The notes: generated by a model from the letters alone, not told the origin. A DNA stretch of 64,000 nt from Roseibium hamelinense (GCF_007830545.1 NZ_VLLF01000008.1:222090-286089), one strand, 5' to 3'; shown: positions 51,806 to 61,171, numbered from the stretch's first letter. Numbers and translations: made by a program.

Positions 51806-52803
51806 GCACTCCGCCTCCGCAAGGAGAGCAGCAGCCAGAGGAAGAACGGCGCGCCGAGAACAGCTGTAACGACACCGAGTTTGAGATCGCGCTCCGGCAT
51901 GATGATCCGCACAAGAATATCGGCAGCCAGCAGAAAAACGGCACCGCCAAGGGCGCTTGCCGGAAGCAGGCGGCTGGGTTTCTGGCCAACCAGCGGCCGC
52001 AGGAGATGCGAAACGATGAGGCCGACAAACCCGATGGCGCCGCTGACTGCCGTGGCAGCGCCAACGCCAATAGCCGTTCCGAATATGGCAAGCAGCCGTG
52101 TCAGTGTGATCGAAACCCCAAGGCTTTGAGCGACATCCGCGCCAAGGCTCAGCGCGTCGAGCGCGCGGCCGGTCATAAACAGAAGACCGCCGCCTACGAT
52201 GATAAAGGGCAGGGCAAGCCCAACATGCACCATGCTGCGGTCGGCCAGAGAGCCGAGCATCCAAAAGACAATTTCCAAGGCCGCAAACGGATTGGTCGAC
52301 AGGTTGAGCGCGAGTGATGTCAGGGCTGCGGCAAGTGAGGACAGCGCAACGCCCGCAAGAATAATGGTCAGAATGTCGCCGGACCGACCAACCAGGGTTT
52401 GAAGAAGAAGGACCGCAAGCAGCACGCCGGTGAGCGCGGCCAGGGGCAAGGCATAGGGGTGAAACGCGGTCAGCCCGCCATAGATCGCCAAAACCGCACC
52501 CAGCGAGGCGGTTGCCGAGATCCCGAGCAGCCCAGGTTCAGCAAGCGGGTTGCGCAAGAAACCCTGAAGCACGGCCCCGGACAGTCCGAGGATCGCACCG
52601 ATAAAAAGAGCGAGCAGAGCCCGCGGAAGGCGGATTTCAGCCAGGATGATCGCCTCTGCGGTATCCGGACTGCCCCAGGATGCGATCAGGAGGCGCGGGT
52701 CTATCCAGACCTGGCCCAAGCCAAGCGACAGCACAAACAGCAGGGCCGTAGCCACCGCGAGGCTGGCAAGGAGGACGTAAAAACGGCGGTCCACCGGGAT
52801 CAT
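51802..52803 (-). CDS. btuC: Cobalamin-type ABC transporter permease (BtuC-like, FecCD family)
   Basis: A 333-residue FecCD-family permease with about ten membrane segments. Family marks are LPRALLALFIGAILGLSGAV near residue 60, NPLAEPGLLGISATASLGAV, and VSGAIGFVGLIVSHLLRPLVG. It overlaps btuF and btuD by four bases. Cobalamin as substrate follows from the operon's riboswitch and the BtuB-like receptor. Confidence 0.9.
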   Translation of the reverse strand: MIPVDRRFYVLLASLAVATALLFVLSLGLGQVWIDPRLLIASWGSPDTAEAIILAEIRLPRALLALFIGAILGLSGAVLQGFLRNPLAEPGLLGISATASLGAVLAIYGGLTAFHPYALPLAALTGVLLAVLLLQTLVGRSGDILTIILAGVALSSLAAALTSLALNLSTNPFAALEIVFWMLGSLADRSMVHVGLALPFIIVGGGLLFMTGRALDALSLGADVAQSLGVSITLTRLLAIFGTAIGVGAATAVSGAIGFVGLIVSHLLRPLVGQKPSRLLPASALGGAVFLLAADILVRIIMPERDLKLGVVTAVLGAPFFLWLLLSLRRRSA

Positions 52804-53648
52804 CCGGCCGGCTTTCCGCGCACGGCGTCCTGCAGGCGCTGAATGGCGCCGGCTGTCAGGGGCGTGCCGCAGATCCAGTAGCGGCTATCGGCGGAAATCT
52901 TGCGGTCTTCGCCGAAGCGCGCGTCGAGCGCGGGATGCGTGAGCACCGCAGCGGACCTAGATGGATTAGTGCTGTGCCGATCCCAGATCATCACATAGTC
53001 CGGGTTGGCCAGAACAAGGGCTTCCAGGGGAAGCCGCGTTGTTCCCGCAATCCCGATTTCATCGCCCAGATGCCGGAACCCGGCTTTGCCAACAATGTCG
53101 TTTTCCAGCGTTCCAGCCCCGGAGGTGTAGCTATTGGTTCCGAAGGAACCGAGAACCGGACGGTTCTGTTGATATTCCAGGCTCAGCTTGGAGACTTCTA
53201 CTCTCATCTGGGCTATCAGCCGTTCAGCCGCGTCGCCGTTGCCAAGCAAGGTGCCCATTCGCTTTGTGTTGGCGGCAATATCTTCGAAACTGGTGGCCGG
53301 GTCGAATTCTTCGACTGGTTTGCCGAGCCGTTTCAGAAGGTTGATTGTTGCCCGGTCTGTATATTTTCCGGCGACCACCAAATCGGGATCCATGCGGAAA
53401 ATCTCTTCTGCCAGGCCGTGATTGAGCATCAACCGATTTGCGTCGGCGCTCATAAGTGAAATGGTCTCGTCTGCAGCCAGATGAGACACGGAAATCAGCT
53501 GACCCGGCTTTGCCAGAAGCATGGCCAGTTGGTCGGTACACAGGTTGACGGAAACCACCCTTTGCGGCGCCTCTTCAGCGATTGCTGGGTCCCAGTTGAG
53601 GACCAGCGCCAAACTGAAGAGGACAGAGACTGTGCGGAGGAGGGGCAA
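52800..53648 (-). CDS. btuF: Cobalamin-type ABC transporter, periplasmic binding protein (BtuF-like)
   Basis: A class III solute-binding protein of about 282 residues: RVVSVNLCTDQLAMLL at the start of the mature part, LISVSHLAADETI and DLVVAGKYTDRATINLLKRL. The reading frame is open to 53735, but a TTG at 53648 with GGAACGGA upstream gives a normal signal peptide (LLRTVSVLFSLALVLNW) and avoids overlap with btuB; other starts remain possible. The mature protein delivers cobalamin to BtuC. Confidence 0.86.
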   Translation of the reverse strand: MPLLRTVSVLFSLALVLNWDPAIAEEAPQRVVSVNLCTDQLAMLLAKPGQLISVSHLAADETISLMSADANRLMLNHGLAEEIFRMDPDLVVAGKYTDRATINLLKRLGKPVEEFDPATSFEDIAANTKRMGTLLGNGDAAERLIAQMRVEVSKLSLEYQQNRPVLGSFGTNSYTSGAGTLENDIVGKAGFRHLGDEIGIAGTTRLPLEALVLANPDYVMIWDRHSTNPSRSAAVLTHPALDARFGEDRKISADSRYWICGTPLTAGAIQRLQDAVRGKPAG

Positions 53649-53667
53649 GATTGGTCCGTTCCGGTCT

Positions 53668-55632
53668 TTAAAAGGTGGCTTTGAACCCGGCAAATGCGGT
53701 GAAACCTTGCGTGTTGAAGCCGTAGACTTCCTCATAATCCTGATCGAGCAGGTTCTCCACCCGGCCGAACAGCTGAAGATGATCGGTCACCTGATAATCC
53801 GCACCCGCATTGACCATGACATAGTCGTTCAGTGTCACCCGCTGAGAGCCTGACGGCGTGAACCGGTTGTCCTCCATCTGGCCGTTGTAGATCGCGTCCA
53901 CAAACACGGTCCCGCGGTTTTCGTGAAACCCGTAAGTGAGACCAAAGGACCCGGAATGCGGCGGGCGGCGCACCTCTTCTGCACCTGAGGGCTCCTGAGC
54001 ATCCAGGTAGGTGTAGGAGGCACGGGCGTAGAGGTTTTGCAGGATTTCAACGCCGAGCGAGATTTCCACGCCCTGCCGTTTGCTCGTGCCATCGCGATTG
54101 ACGGGGGTTGATGCGAAACTCGGCAGGAACTGCGTCTGGATTTCGTCTTCCAGCCGCTCATTGAAATAGGCCACATCGATCATGGCCCGATCCTGCCAGA
54201 ACCGCTGCTCGATCCCGATGTCCCAGCCGAAATTCGTTTCCGGCTTGAGGTCCGGGTTGCCGACGAAGCTGGAGGGAATAAACCCGAATTGTTCAAAGAA
54301 GGTTGGATTGGTGGATCCGGTCCCGAGGGAGGCGTGCAACCGGGTACCGAACTGGGGAAAAAGATAGGCGCCGCTGACGCTGTAGGTCACTGTGTCTTTG
54401 AACCTGTCGTTTTGATCATAGCGCAGTGCGCCGGTGACAAAGGCCCGGTCAAAGAACTCGCCGCGGTACTCCGCAACCGTTCCGAACAGGTCGCGTTCCT
54501 GCGCTGCAGCTTGAGACGGGTTGGACGGGTAAGCGTTCTGGTAGGTTTCCCGCTCCCATTCGATAGCACCCGTTAAACTATGCGCGCTGTCCCAGAATTG
54601 CGGCGTGTCGAAAGCGTAGGTCCCCTGATAGCTCAGATGGTAGCGTGTTCCATCGTCGCCGTACTGTCCGTTACTGTTCCGGCCCCGTGTTTCAAGATCG
54701 GCAAATTCTCCGCGGAACTTCTGGACAAACCGGTCGTCGAACAGCTCCCAGGTCAAGCCGCCGCCGCCGAAAATGTCGGTCGACTCGACCTTGCCTGGCG
54801 TGTCGATGACCTGTCCATAGGTGGGTGACCCCCAAGTGAAGTCCTGATCGTCGGTATCGGAGTCCCTGTCGGTCAGCCGCAAGGTGCCATCGAAGAAAAG
54901 GTCATCGGTAATGTCCCACCGGGCCTTACCGTTGAGCGTGACATTGCGATCCCCATCCTTTTCCGACCCGAAGTCGGAGAGGTTGAATCCTTCGGTACCG
55001 CGGGCCGCGCCCGACAAGGCAATATCAAAGGTCTCGCCGCCGCCCTGGACAAGCACATTGCCTAGAACGCTTTTGTCCGACCCAACTTCGGACCGGCCGG
55101 TCACCCTGTAGCCGTTGCGTATGCCGCCCTTGGTGATGATCTGGATGACACCAGCTGCCGCGTTTGACCCATAAAGCGCACTTTGCGGGCCACGGATCAC
55201 TTCGATCCGGTCTATGTCGGCCACCTGCAGGGTGCCGAAATCGAACTCGCCGCTTGAGGTGCCTGCGACTTCGACGCCGTCGATCAGAACCAGAACGTGG
55301 TTGGCTTCCGAGCCTCTGATCCTGATTTGAGTAAAACCGCCAACTGATCCTGAGCGCGATACGGCAACACCGGGCACACGCCGCAGCGCATCGGCCACAT
55401 AGCGAACCTGGGACGTCTCCAGCTCATGTGATGTGACGACGGTGCTGGCGCGGCCCACTTTTTCGGCCACAACCGGGTTTCGGCCAGCCGTTACAACAAT
55501 TTCTTCCAATTCGAGAACAATGCCATTGTCCTGCGCAAGGGCCGGAGGCATGACAATTCCGGTGAGGGACGATGTGGAAAGAAAGAACACTAAAAACGCC
55601 GATTGTGTCCGGCTGTTCTGATTGGTCGACAC
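53668..55632 (-). CDS. btuB: TonB-dependent outer-membrane receptor, BtuB-like
   Basis: A receptor of about 654 residues. After a signal peptide (AFLVFFLSTSSL, cleavage near ALA-QDN) comes a TonB box (EEIVVTAGRNP), the plug domain with RVPGVAVSRSGSVGGFTQIR and IEVIRGPQSALYGSNAAAG, and a 22-strand barrel ending in an aromatic residue (FAGFKATF). The plug and barrel pattern matches the BtuB branch. I place the start at GTG 55632 (VSTNQNS); the frame continues to 55737. It lies first in the operon behind the riboswitch, which confirms cobalamin as the ligand. Confidence 0.93.
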   Translation of the reverse strand: MSTNQNSRTQSAFLVFFLSTSSLTGIVMPPALAQDNGIVLELEEIVVTAGRNPVVAEKVGRASTVVTSHELETSQVRYVADALRRVPGVAVSRSGSVGGFTQIRIRGSEANHVLVLIDGVEVAGTSSGEFDFGTLQVADIDRIEVIRGPQSALYGSNAAAGVIQIITKGGIRNGYRVTGRSEVGSDKSVLGNVLVQGGGETFDIALSGAARGTEGFNLSDFGSEKDGDRNVTLNGKARWDITDDLFFDGTLRLTDRDSDTDDQDFTWGSPTYGQVIDTPGKVESTDIFGGGGLTWELFDDRFVQKFRGEFADLETRGRNSNGQYGDDGTRYHLSYQGTYAFDTPQFWDSAHSLTGAIEWERETYQNAYPSNPSQAAAQERDLFGTVAEYRGEFFDRAFVTGALRYDQNDRFKDTVTYSVSGAYLFPQFGTRLHASLGTGSTNPTFFEQFGFIPSSFVGNPDLKPETNFGWDIGIEQRFWQDRAMIDVAYFNERLEDEIQTQFLPSFASTPVNRDGTSKRQGVEISLGVEILQNLYARASYTYLDAQEPSGAEEVRRPPHSGSFGLTYGFHENRGTVFVDAIYNGQMEDNRFTPSGSQRVTLNDYVMVNAGADYQVTDHLQLFGRVENLLDQDYEEVYGFNTQGFTAFAGFKATF

Positions 55633-55814
55633 GACACACCCCAAGGTTTGCCCAGCAGCCTTTTGCGCAAGCCGGGCCATGCATGCTTCTTGAGGCCGAG
55701 AGGATGCTGGGTGTTGAGGCCATTGAGGCAGCACCACCCGGTCCTTTCGGCCCGAATTCGGGTGTCACCTCAACGGAAAGCCGCACCTTGACACACCCCG
55801 TATCAAAGGTCGGG

Positions 55815-55990
55815 TGACCGACAAGTGGCAGGTCTCCTGGCTCACGGGTCTTGGCTGATGCTCACCTTCCCAACACCGGCATGGCCAGTATCAGTGGTGT
55901 CTGGAGCACCTACTCTCCGTTTACAGTTGCGGGGGCAGCCACGGTTTTGGTCCCTGTTGGGTTCGCCGCACCGTGTTCCCTTTTCATCCG
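55815..55990 (-). ncRNA. Cobalamin (B12) riboswitch
   Basis: On the minus strand the conserved elements appear in order: GGGAACACGGTG near 55980, GGCTGCCCCCGCAACTGT near 55930-55950, and the B12 box GCCAGGAGACCTGCCACT ending near 55824. These are the diagnostic parts of the AdoCbl riboswitch class. It precedes btuB by about 180 bases and should shut the operon down when cobalamin is plentiful. Ends are approximate. Confidence 0.92.
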
Positions 55991-56103
55991 CAATTTTGCG
56001 GAGCCACTTTCACGATGGCAAAAAGGCAGAATATTTTAGTGCTGTCAACGATGACCTATTCTAGGGGTATCCTTTGGGAGGAAATCCCTGATCTCCTTAG
56101 GGG

Positions 56104-56880
56104 GTGTTTGAATGGATCAGGTTTGCCAACAAGTTCATCAATGTGCGACCGGGAGGCGTACCGCAGAACATGCCCGCAAAGCTGGCTGGCGTGCGCGCAG
56201 ACTGCACAAAATTCGGCCCCAAACGCATGGCAAGAGCTTCGAACGGGATCAGCGCCTACCAAATCGGTCGGATGCTCATCTTCCATACCTTAAAAACCGC
56301 CGAAGCCTATACAGATCTTGCCAGTTATGGTGGCACTCCGATTAACAATACGCTCATTCTGGATAAATGGGACGCTCTCCTGCGTCTTTGCGCATCGATC
56401 ACCACGCGAGCTGTTGCGCCATCAACTTTCCTCAAGGTGTTTGCCTCCACATAGAAAGCCAATGACCTGGTTAAGGCGCTTCATGAGATTAGTCGCCTTG
56501 AACGGACCCTGTTTGTGATCGAATGGTATTCGAGCCAATCGCTGCGCCGGCAGTGTCAGGCTGGTCTCAACAAGGGAGAGGCCGCCCATGAGCTCAAGCG
56601 TGCCGTCTTGTTCCACGGACGCAACGAAAACCGCGATCGCTCTTGTGATAACTAGGCATTCCGGGCTTGTGGGCTCAACCTCATTATCAGCATCAACGTG
56701 CATTCGAATACTGTCTAACTCTGCCGCCCCATCGCCCTTTTGCGCCAGCATGGCCGGAACATTACCGACGATGTGCTCAAACACGTGTTGCCGCTGTTCT
56801 GAAGGCGTATCAATTTGACCGCCATCGACTATCAGGACACCGAGCAACACATTCGCGAAGGTTTCAAATCCTTGCGAGAT
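56104..56880 (+). pseudogene. Decayed Tn3-family transposase fragment
   Basis: Pieces of a Tn3-family TnpA remain in order: [22 protein letters not shown], then [15 protein letters not shown] and [13 protein letters not shown], then after a stop RLERTLFVIEWYSSQSLRRQ and AGLNKGEAAHELKRAVLFHG, then after another stop and a frame change LRQHGRNITDDVLKHVLPL and RRINLTAIDYQ. The central DDE part is missing, as if deleted between residues that now adjoin. Three or more stops and a frameshift rule out function. Terminal inverted repeats were not found. It sits between the cobalamin operon and the MocR gene. Confidence 0.8.
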
Positions 56881-56960
56881 CCATGAGTGCAAAATCGATA
56901 CAATTTCGCTTTCGGCAAAATTGTTTGTGGCTGTTTATAAAAAATGTATCTATTGTTACC

Positions 56961-58370
56961 ATGACAATCTGGATTCCAAATCTCGGTTCTGCGAGCGGTC
57001 CGATATATCTCGCGATTGCGGACGCAATTGAAACCGATATCGGTGCGGGCGTTTTGAAGCACGGTGAAAAGCTGCCGCCTCAGCGTGAGCTCGCCTATCA
57101 GCTCGGTGTTACGTTGGGCACGATCACCCGGGCCTATAGAGAAGCGGAACGGCGGCGGCTTTTGAGGGGTGAGACTGGACGGGGGACATTTGTTGTACCG
57201 GAAAGCCAGCCAATATCGCCTTTAGTACCGAAGGAAGAGGCTTCGGGAAACATCGACCTTGCCTGCAGTTTTGCCTATCCGCATTTGAACCCTGATTTGG
57301 GGCACGGTCTCACGCGACTCGCTCGGACGCCTGGAATTGAGCGTCTTAACGGCTTTGTGCCGTCCGAAGGGCTGCGCACACACCGGGAAACAGGCGCTTA
57401 TCTGTTTAGCCAGTTCGGCCTCGATGCTGACCCGGATCAAGTGGCTGTTACGTGCGGTGCCCAGCATGGTATTCAAGTGTTGCTGCAAGCGCTCTTCAAA
57501 CCTGGCGACAGCATTGCGGTTGATGCATTCACGTACCCATCAATTTTGAATTCGGCGCCGCATTTGGGTTTGCGGCTGGTGCCGGTATCTGCAGCAAGGA
57601 ATGCAGCAGGCGAATTCTTGTCGATGGACCCGGACGCGCTCGAAAAAGCAGCATCGCAAGATGGCGTGAAGGGCGTGTTTCTCATGCCAAACATGCAGAA
57701 TCCGACAACCCATACCATGACGCTGGATGAGCGACGGGCCTTGGCAGAGGTCGCGTGCAAGTACGGCTTGACTATTATCGAAGACGATCCGTACACGCCC
57801 TTCATTTCGGAGAGCTTGCCGTCCTTTGGGGCTCTGGTTCCGGAGCAGACCGGCTCGATCGCAAGTATTTCGAAATTGATTTCACCTGGGAGCCGCATCG
57901 GGTTTGTGCACGTACCGGCCAAGAACGGAACGGCAGTTCGGAATTTGATCGGCGAGAGTACATGGATGGCTTCACCGATTACTGCAGAACTAATATCTGG
58001 CTGGATTCGCGACGGATCATTGTTCAAGGTCATCGAGAAAAAGTGCTGGGCCAATCGAGTGAGATTTGAATATGCGCTGGAAAAGCTGAGCGGCTACAGC
58101 TTTCAAAGCGGCCAAAACAAGGTTTTCGGCTGGCTGACGCTCCCGGGTCAAACGGATGGGGATGCTTTGGAGGCGAGTCTACGCCATCAGGGTGTTGGAG
58201 TGCTTGCAGCACGCCATTTCCAAGTTCATGCAGCGCGGTCTGCCCCGCATGTGAGATTGACCTTCGGGTCTGTACAGGATGACAGAAAGTTTCAGACGGC
58301 AATTGATCTCGTGGCCTCCATGCTAAACAGGGAGGCTCTTTTTCAAGTCGATCATGGGCCGGTAGGGTAG
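56961..58370 (+). CDS. MocR-type regulator (GntR DNA-binding domain fused to aminotransferase fold)
   Basis: A 469-residue fusion. Residues 10-80 are a GntR winged helix (IYLAIADAIETDIGAGVLK, KLPPQRELAYQLGVTLGTI), and residues 110-465 an aminotransferase class I fold with PLP Lys in IASISKLISPGSRIGFVH and the Asp in IIEDDPY. Such proteins use PLP as a sensor or act on amino acids. The gene lies 77 bases before bioM on the same strand, suggesting that it may regulate biotin uptake, a link I do not know from characterised MocRs. ATG 56961 is preferred; the frame upstream is transposon debris. Confidence 0.85.
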   Translation: MTIWIPNLGSASGPIYLAIADAIETDIGAGVLKHGEKLPPQRELAYQLGVTLGTITRAYREAERRRLLRGETGRGTFVVPESQPISPLVPKEEASGNIDLACSFAYPHLNPDLGHGLTRLARTPGIERLNGFVPSEGLRTHRETGAYLFSQFGLDADPDQVAVTCGAQHGIQVLLQALFKPGDSIAVDAFTYPSILNSAPHLGLRLVPVSAARNAAGEFLSMDPDALEKAASQDGVKGVFLMPNMQNPTTHTMTLDERRALAEVACKYGLTIIEDDPYTPFISESLPSFGALVPEQTGSIASISKLISPGSRIGFVHVPAKNGTAVRNLIGESTWMASPITAELISGWIRDGSLFKVIEKKCWANRVRFEYALEKLSGYSFQSGQNKVFGWLTLPGQTDGDALEASLRHQGVGVLAARHFQVHAARSAPHVRLTFGSVQDDRKFQTAIDLVASMLNREALFQVDHGPVG

Positions 58371-58447
58371 CTCTTCGGCCTTTGACAACTGCCGTTTTGC
58401 GGTGAATAAGCGACGCAACAAACAATGCCTTTTAATCAAGAGACCGT

Positions 58448-59224
58448 ATGGCACTTTGGCATCCACTTCGTCGCAAAGACGCAAAAAAAGAACTTAATCC
58501 GAACCAAGATGTTTACGCCCGGTTTGATCGGGTCAAGCTGACGCTTGGCAACAGGCAGGTTCTGAGCGACGTCAGCCTTTCATTGTCCGAGAAGCGCATT
58601 GGCGTTGTTGGCCTCAATGGTTCAGGTAAAAGTTCTTTTGTCCGTCTGGTGAACGGCCTCCGCCGCGCGGACAGCGGTACGGTAAAGGTATTCGGCTCGG
58701 ATATTGATGACGTTGCCGCCGATCTTCCACGCTTTGTCGGATTTGTTTTTCAGAACCCGGATCACCAAGCGATTTTTCCTACTGTCGGCGAGGAGATCGC
58801 GTTCGGTCTTCGGCAGCTTGGCTTTGACAAGGCGAAGGCCCGGGACGACGCCTTGCGGTTCTTGGAGTTGCACAGCTGTTCTGCCTTGGTAGATAAGCCA
58901 TTTGCGGAGTTGTCTGAGGGCCAAAAACAACTCATCTGTATTCTTGCGGTGTTGGTCATGGAGCCGAAAGTGCTCATTCTCGATGAGCCCATGGCCAGCT
59001 TGGATGGTCTTGCCGGCCGCAAAATTATGCAAAAGCTCAAAAAGCTTGACCAGAAGCTGCTCATGATAAGCCACGATCTCAGCTTTTTGGCGGACTTCGA
59101 CCGGATTCTATGGCTCGAAGATGGGTCGATTCGGATGGACAGTGTCCCAGGGGATGTTTTGCCCGCATTCCGGGCAGATGTAGAGCGGCGCTCTGCTCTG
59201 GAATTGGGCGGAGATGATTTGTGA
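58448..59224 (+). CDS. bioM: Biotin ECF transporter, ATPase BioM
   Basis: A 258-residue CbiO/BioM-type ATPase with Walker A GLNGSGKSSFVRLV, the Q-loop segment GFVFQNPDHQAIFPTVGEEIAFGL, signature LSEGQKQLICILAVL and Walker B VLILDEPMASLDG. The Q-loop and signature variants are typical of energy-coupling-factor ATPases. It overlaps bioN by four bases, and bioY follows, which identifies the substrate as biotin. Confidence 0.92.
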   Translation: MALWHPLRRKDAKKELNPNQDVYARFDRVKLTLGNRQVLSDVSLSLSEKRIGVVGLNGSGKSSFVRLVNGLRRADSGTVKVFGSDIDDVAADLPRFVGFVFQNPDHQAIFPTVGEEIAFGLRQLGFDKAKARDDALRFLELHSCSALVDKPFAELSEGQKQLICILAVLVMEPKVLILDEPMASLDGLAGRKIMQKLKKLDQKLLMISHDLSFLADFDRILWLEDGSIRMDSVPGDVLPAFRADVERRSALELGGDDL

Positions 59225-59883
59225 TATCCGTCTATCTCGATCGCCCGACTTGGGCGCACCGCCGTTCCGCTGGGATGAAGCTCGGTCTTCTTGCCTTGTG
59301 TAGTGTTTTGCTCTTGCCGCAAGACAGCCTGATCTTGTTCATCGGCTGTCTTGCGGGCGCGCTAACCCTTTACGCTTCCCTAGGCCGGGACGGGTTGTCT
59401 CAAGTCCTTCTTCTCAAGCCAATGATTGTGTTTTTCGGGATCATACTCGTCTTTCATGGCTTGTTCACGGGCTGGCAAGAGGGATTTGTGGTCGTCTTGC
59501 GGCTCATCGTCATGGTTTTGCTGGCGAATTTTGTTTCGATTACAACCCGAATGGATGACATGATGGATGCCGTCATGCCTCTGTTCGTTCCGCTAAAGTG
59601 GCTTGGCGGGTCGCCGCGAACGATTGCGCTGGCTGTTGCCTTGGTTCTCCGGTTTGTACCAGTTCTCATGACCGTATATGGAGGGTTGTCTGAAAGCTAC
59701 CGGGCGCGCGGTGGCAAACAAGGAAGCTGGCGATTGATTGCGCCGTTTGCACTTCAATCGCTCCGCCTGTCGGAAAACGTCGCCGAGGCGCTGTCGGCAC
59801 GCGGCGGCGCCCGTGGTGTGTTTGAGCAAAATAGATCGGCGGGTCGCAATGTGCGACTTACCGGACTTCAAGTTGGAAAATAG
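59221..59883 (+). CDS. bioN: Biotin ECF transporter, transmembrane protein BioN
   Basis: A 220-residue CbiQ/BioN-type membrane protein with about five hydrophobic segments and the coupling motif region ARGGKQGSWRLI and ALSARGGARGV, the two Ala-Arg-Gly motifs that contact the ATPase. It bridges BioM and BioY. It lies 16 bases before bioY. Confidence 0.92.
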   Translation: MISVYLDRPTWAHRRSAGMKLGLLALCSVLLLPQDSLILFIGCLAGALTLYASLGRDGLSQVLLLKPMIVFFGIILVFHGLFTGWQEGFVVVLRLIVMVLLANFVSITTRMDDMMDAVMPLFVPLKWLGGSPRTIALAVALVLRFVPVLMTVYGGLSESYRARGGKQGSWRLIAPFALQSLRLSENVAEALSARGGARGVFEQNRSAGRNVRLTGLQVGK

Positions 59884-59899
59884 TGGATAGACAATAAGA

Positions 59900-60454
59900 A
59901 TGACTGACCGTTCGATAGTTCAGATCGCATTTTACGCCGCACTGATGGCAGCGCTTGGGCTCCTGCCGAAAGTCGCTATTCCCGTTCTTGCAGGCGTTCC
60001 GATCACCGCGCAGTCAATGGGTGTGATGCTGGCTGGCGTCATGCTCGGCTCTGTGCGCGGGAGCCTCGCAATTTTGCTGTTTTTGTTTTTGGTCGCCCTT
60101 GGCGCGCCGCTGCTCGCCGGCGGAAATGGCGGGCTTGGCGTCTTTGCTGGGGCTTCTGTTGGATACCTGATCGGCTGGCCCGTGGGCGCCTTCGTAACCG
60201 GGTTGATTATGGAGCGCACAAAAACTCTGCCGGTCATGCCTGCGGCGGCCTTATCCGCAATCATCGGCGGTATTGGCGTCGTTTACCTTTTTGGCATCGT
60301 CGGTCTTGTCATCGTTGCGAAGCTGCCGGTCATGGCTGCAATCGTTGGAAACGGCGTCTACATCCCCGGCGATCTCATCAAAGTTGCTATAGTTGCAGTG
60401 GTTGCTCAGACGATCGCGCGTGGATTGCCCTCCGCTTTGGCATCGCGAGCGTGA
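59900..60454 (+). CDS. bioY: Biotin transporter substrate-binding protein BioY
   Basis: A 184-residue membrane S-component with six segments. The hallmarks are PVLAGVPITAQSMGVMLAGV and GAPLLAGGNGGLGVFAGASVGYLIGWP, which form the biotin pocket. Together with BioM and BioN it forms the full high-affinity importer. No BioR box (TTATMKATAA) was found upstream of the operon. Confidence 0.94.
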   Translation: MTDRSIVQIAFYAALMAALGLLPKVAIPVLAGVPITAQSMGVMLAGVMLGSVRGSLAILLFLFLVALGAPLLAGGNGGLGVFAGASVGYLIGWPVGAFVTGLIMERTKTLPVMPAAALSAIIGGIGVVYLFGIVGLVIVAKLPVMAAIVGNGVYIPGDLIKVAIVAVVAQTIARGLPSALASRA

Positions 60455-60760
60455 CGTCCCATTTCGAGCCTGGAGTGTCACGTAAGTCAACTGGGCTTGT
60501 TTAAACGGTGCTGCCCTGAACCCTTGTTCAGGGCGGGTCTCCCAACCCCTTTTCGGGCCCTGGTCGGTGTTGGATAAAAACCGTGGTTTGTTTCCATCTC
60601 AGGGGGCGTAATAACAGGTCGAAACCGAATATATTCGTTCGGCCCGCCAGTCCGTAACGCGCGCCTTTACAAAGCCAGTTTTTTGTTTTGTCCCTTGACC
60701 AATCAGGCGTCGGGGCTACGTGATGAGCACACTGCCGTTATTCTGACTCAGGGCTTTCAT
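60455..60760. other. Intergenic region with a strong hairpin, upstream of folB
   Basis: About 306 bases. GCCCTGAAC (60513-60521) is exactly inverted at 60526-60534 with a four-base loop, followed about 20 bases later by TTTT, so it may end the bioMNY transcript. Further short inverted repeats (AAACC/GGTTT near 60590, CGAA/TTCG near 60625) lie before folB and could form a structured leader. No known riboswitch class was recognised. Confidence 0.45.
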
Positions 60761-61171
60761 ATGACCAAAGGCATACCGCCTTCGTCCGTTCGTGCGGATG
60801 ACTTGTCTTCCGATGAAATCGTCATCGAGAATCTTTTGGTCGACACGCATATAGGCGTGCTCGACAGTGAAAAGGGGCGGACGCAAAAGGTCTGCTTTAA
60901 CGTGAGCATCCGTACAGTCCCCGGTTATGCAGAAACAGTCCGTGATACTGGCGCGTATGTGTCCTATGCCGATACGGTTCTGTTCATAGAGGAGAAAGCG
61001 CGCTTCGGCGCTCACGTTGAACTGGTGGAGACGTGGGCCGAAGACGTTGCGGCCTTCGTGTTGAGAAACCCGCTGGCGGAAGAGGTGTCCGTCCGGGTCA
61101 CGAAATCTGAGATTTTCCAGAATGCGCAAGGCGTGGGGATCTCCATCCGGCGCCGCCGTACGGCACCGTGA
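60761..61171 (+). CDS. folB: Dihydroneopterin aldolase FolB
   Basis: A 136-residue pterin aldolase/epimerase that converts dihydroneopterin to 6-hydroxymethyldihydropterin. It has IVIENLLVDTHIGVLDSEKG at the start and the C-terminal VRVTKSEIFQNAQGVGISIRR with the active-site Lys; the Glu for pterin binding is in AHVELVETWAEDVAAFVL. The ATG at 60761 is the last start before the domain; the frame opens at 60683. folK follows 49 bases later. Confidence 0.88.
   Translation: MTKGIPPSSVRADDLSSDEIVIENLLVDTHIGVLDSEKGRTQKVCFNVSIRTVPGYAETVRDTGAYVSYADTVLFIEEKARFGAHVELVETWAEDVAAFVLRNPLAEEVSVRVTKSEIFQNAQGVGISIRRRRTAP

Noticed and set aside
56422..56892. Minus-strand frame of 156 codons
   Set aside because: Antisense to the decayed Tn3 transposase; the plus-strand translation has clear transposase motifs.
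58371..58447. BioR operator before bioM
   Set aside because: No TTATMKATAA-type palindrome in the gap or before the MocR gene.
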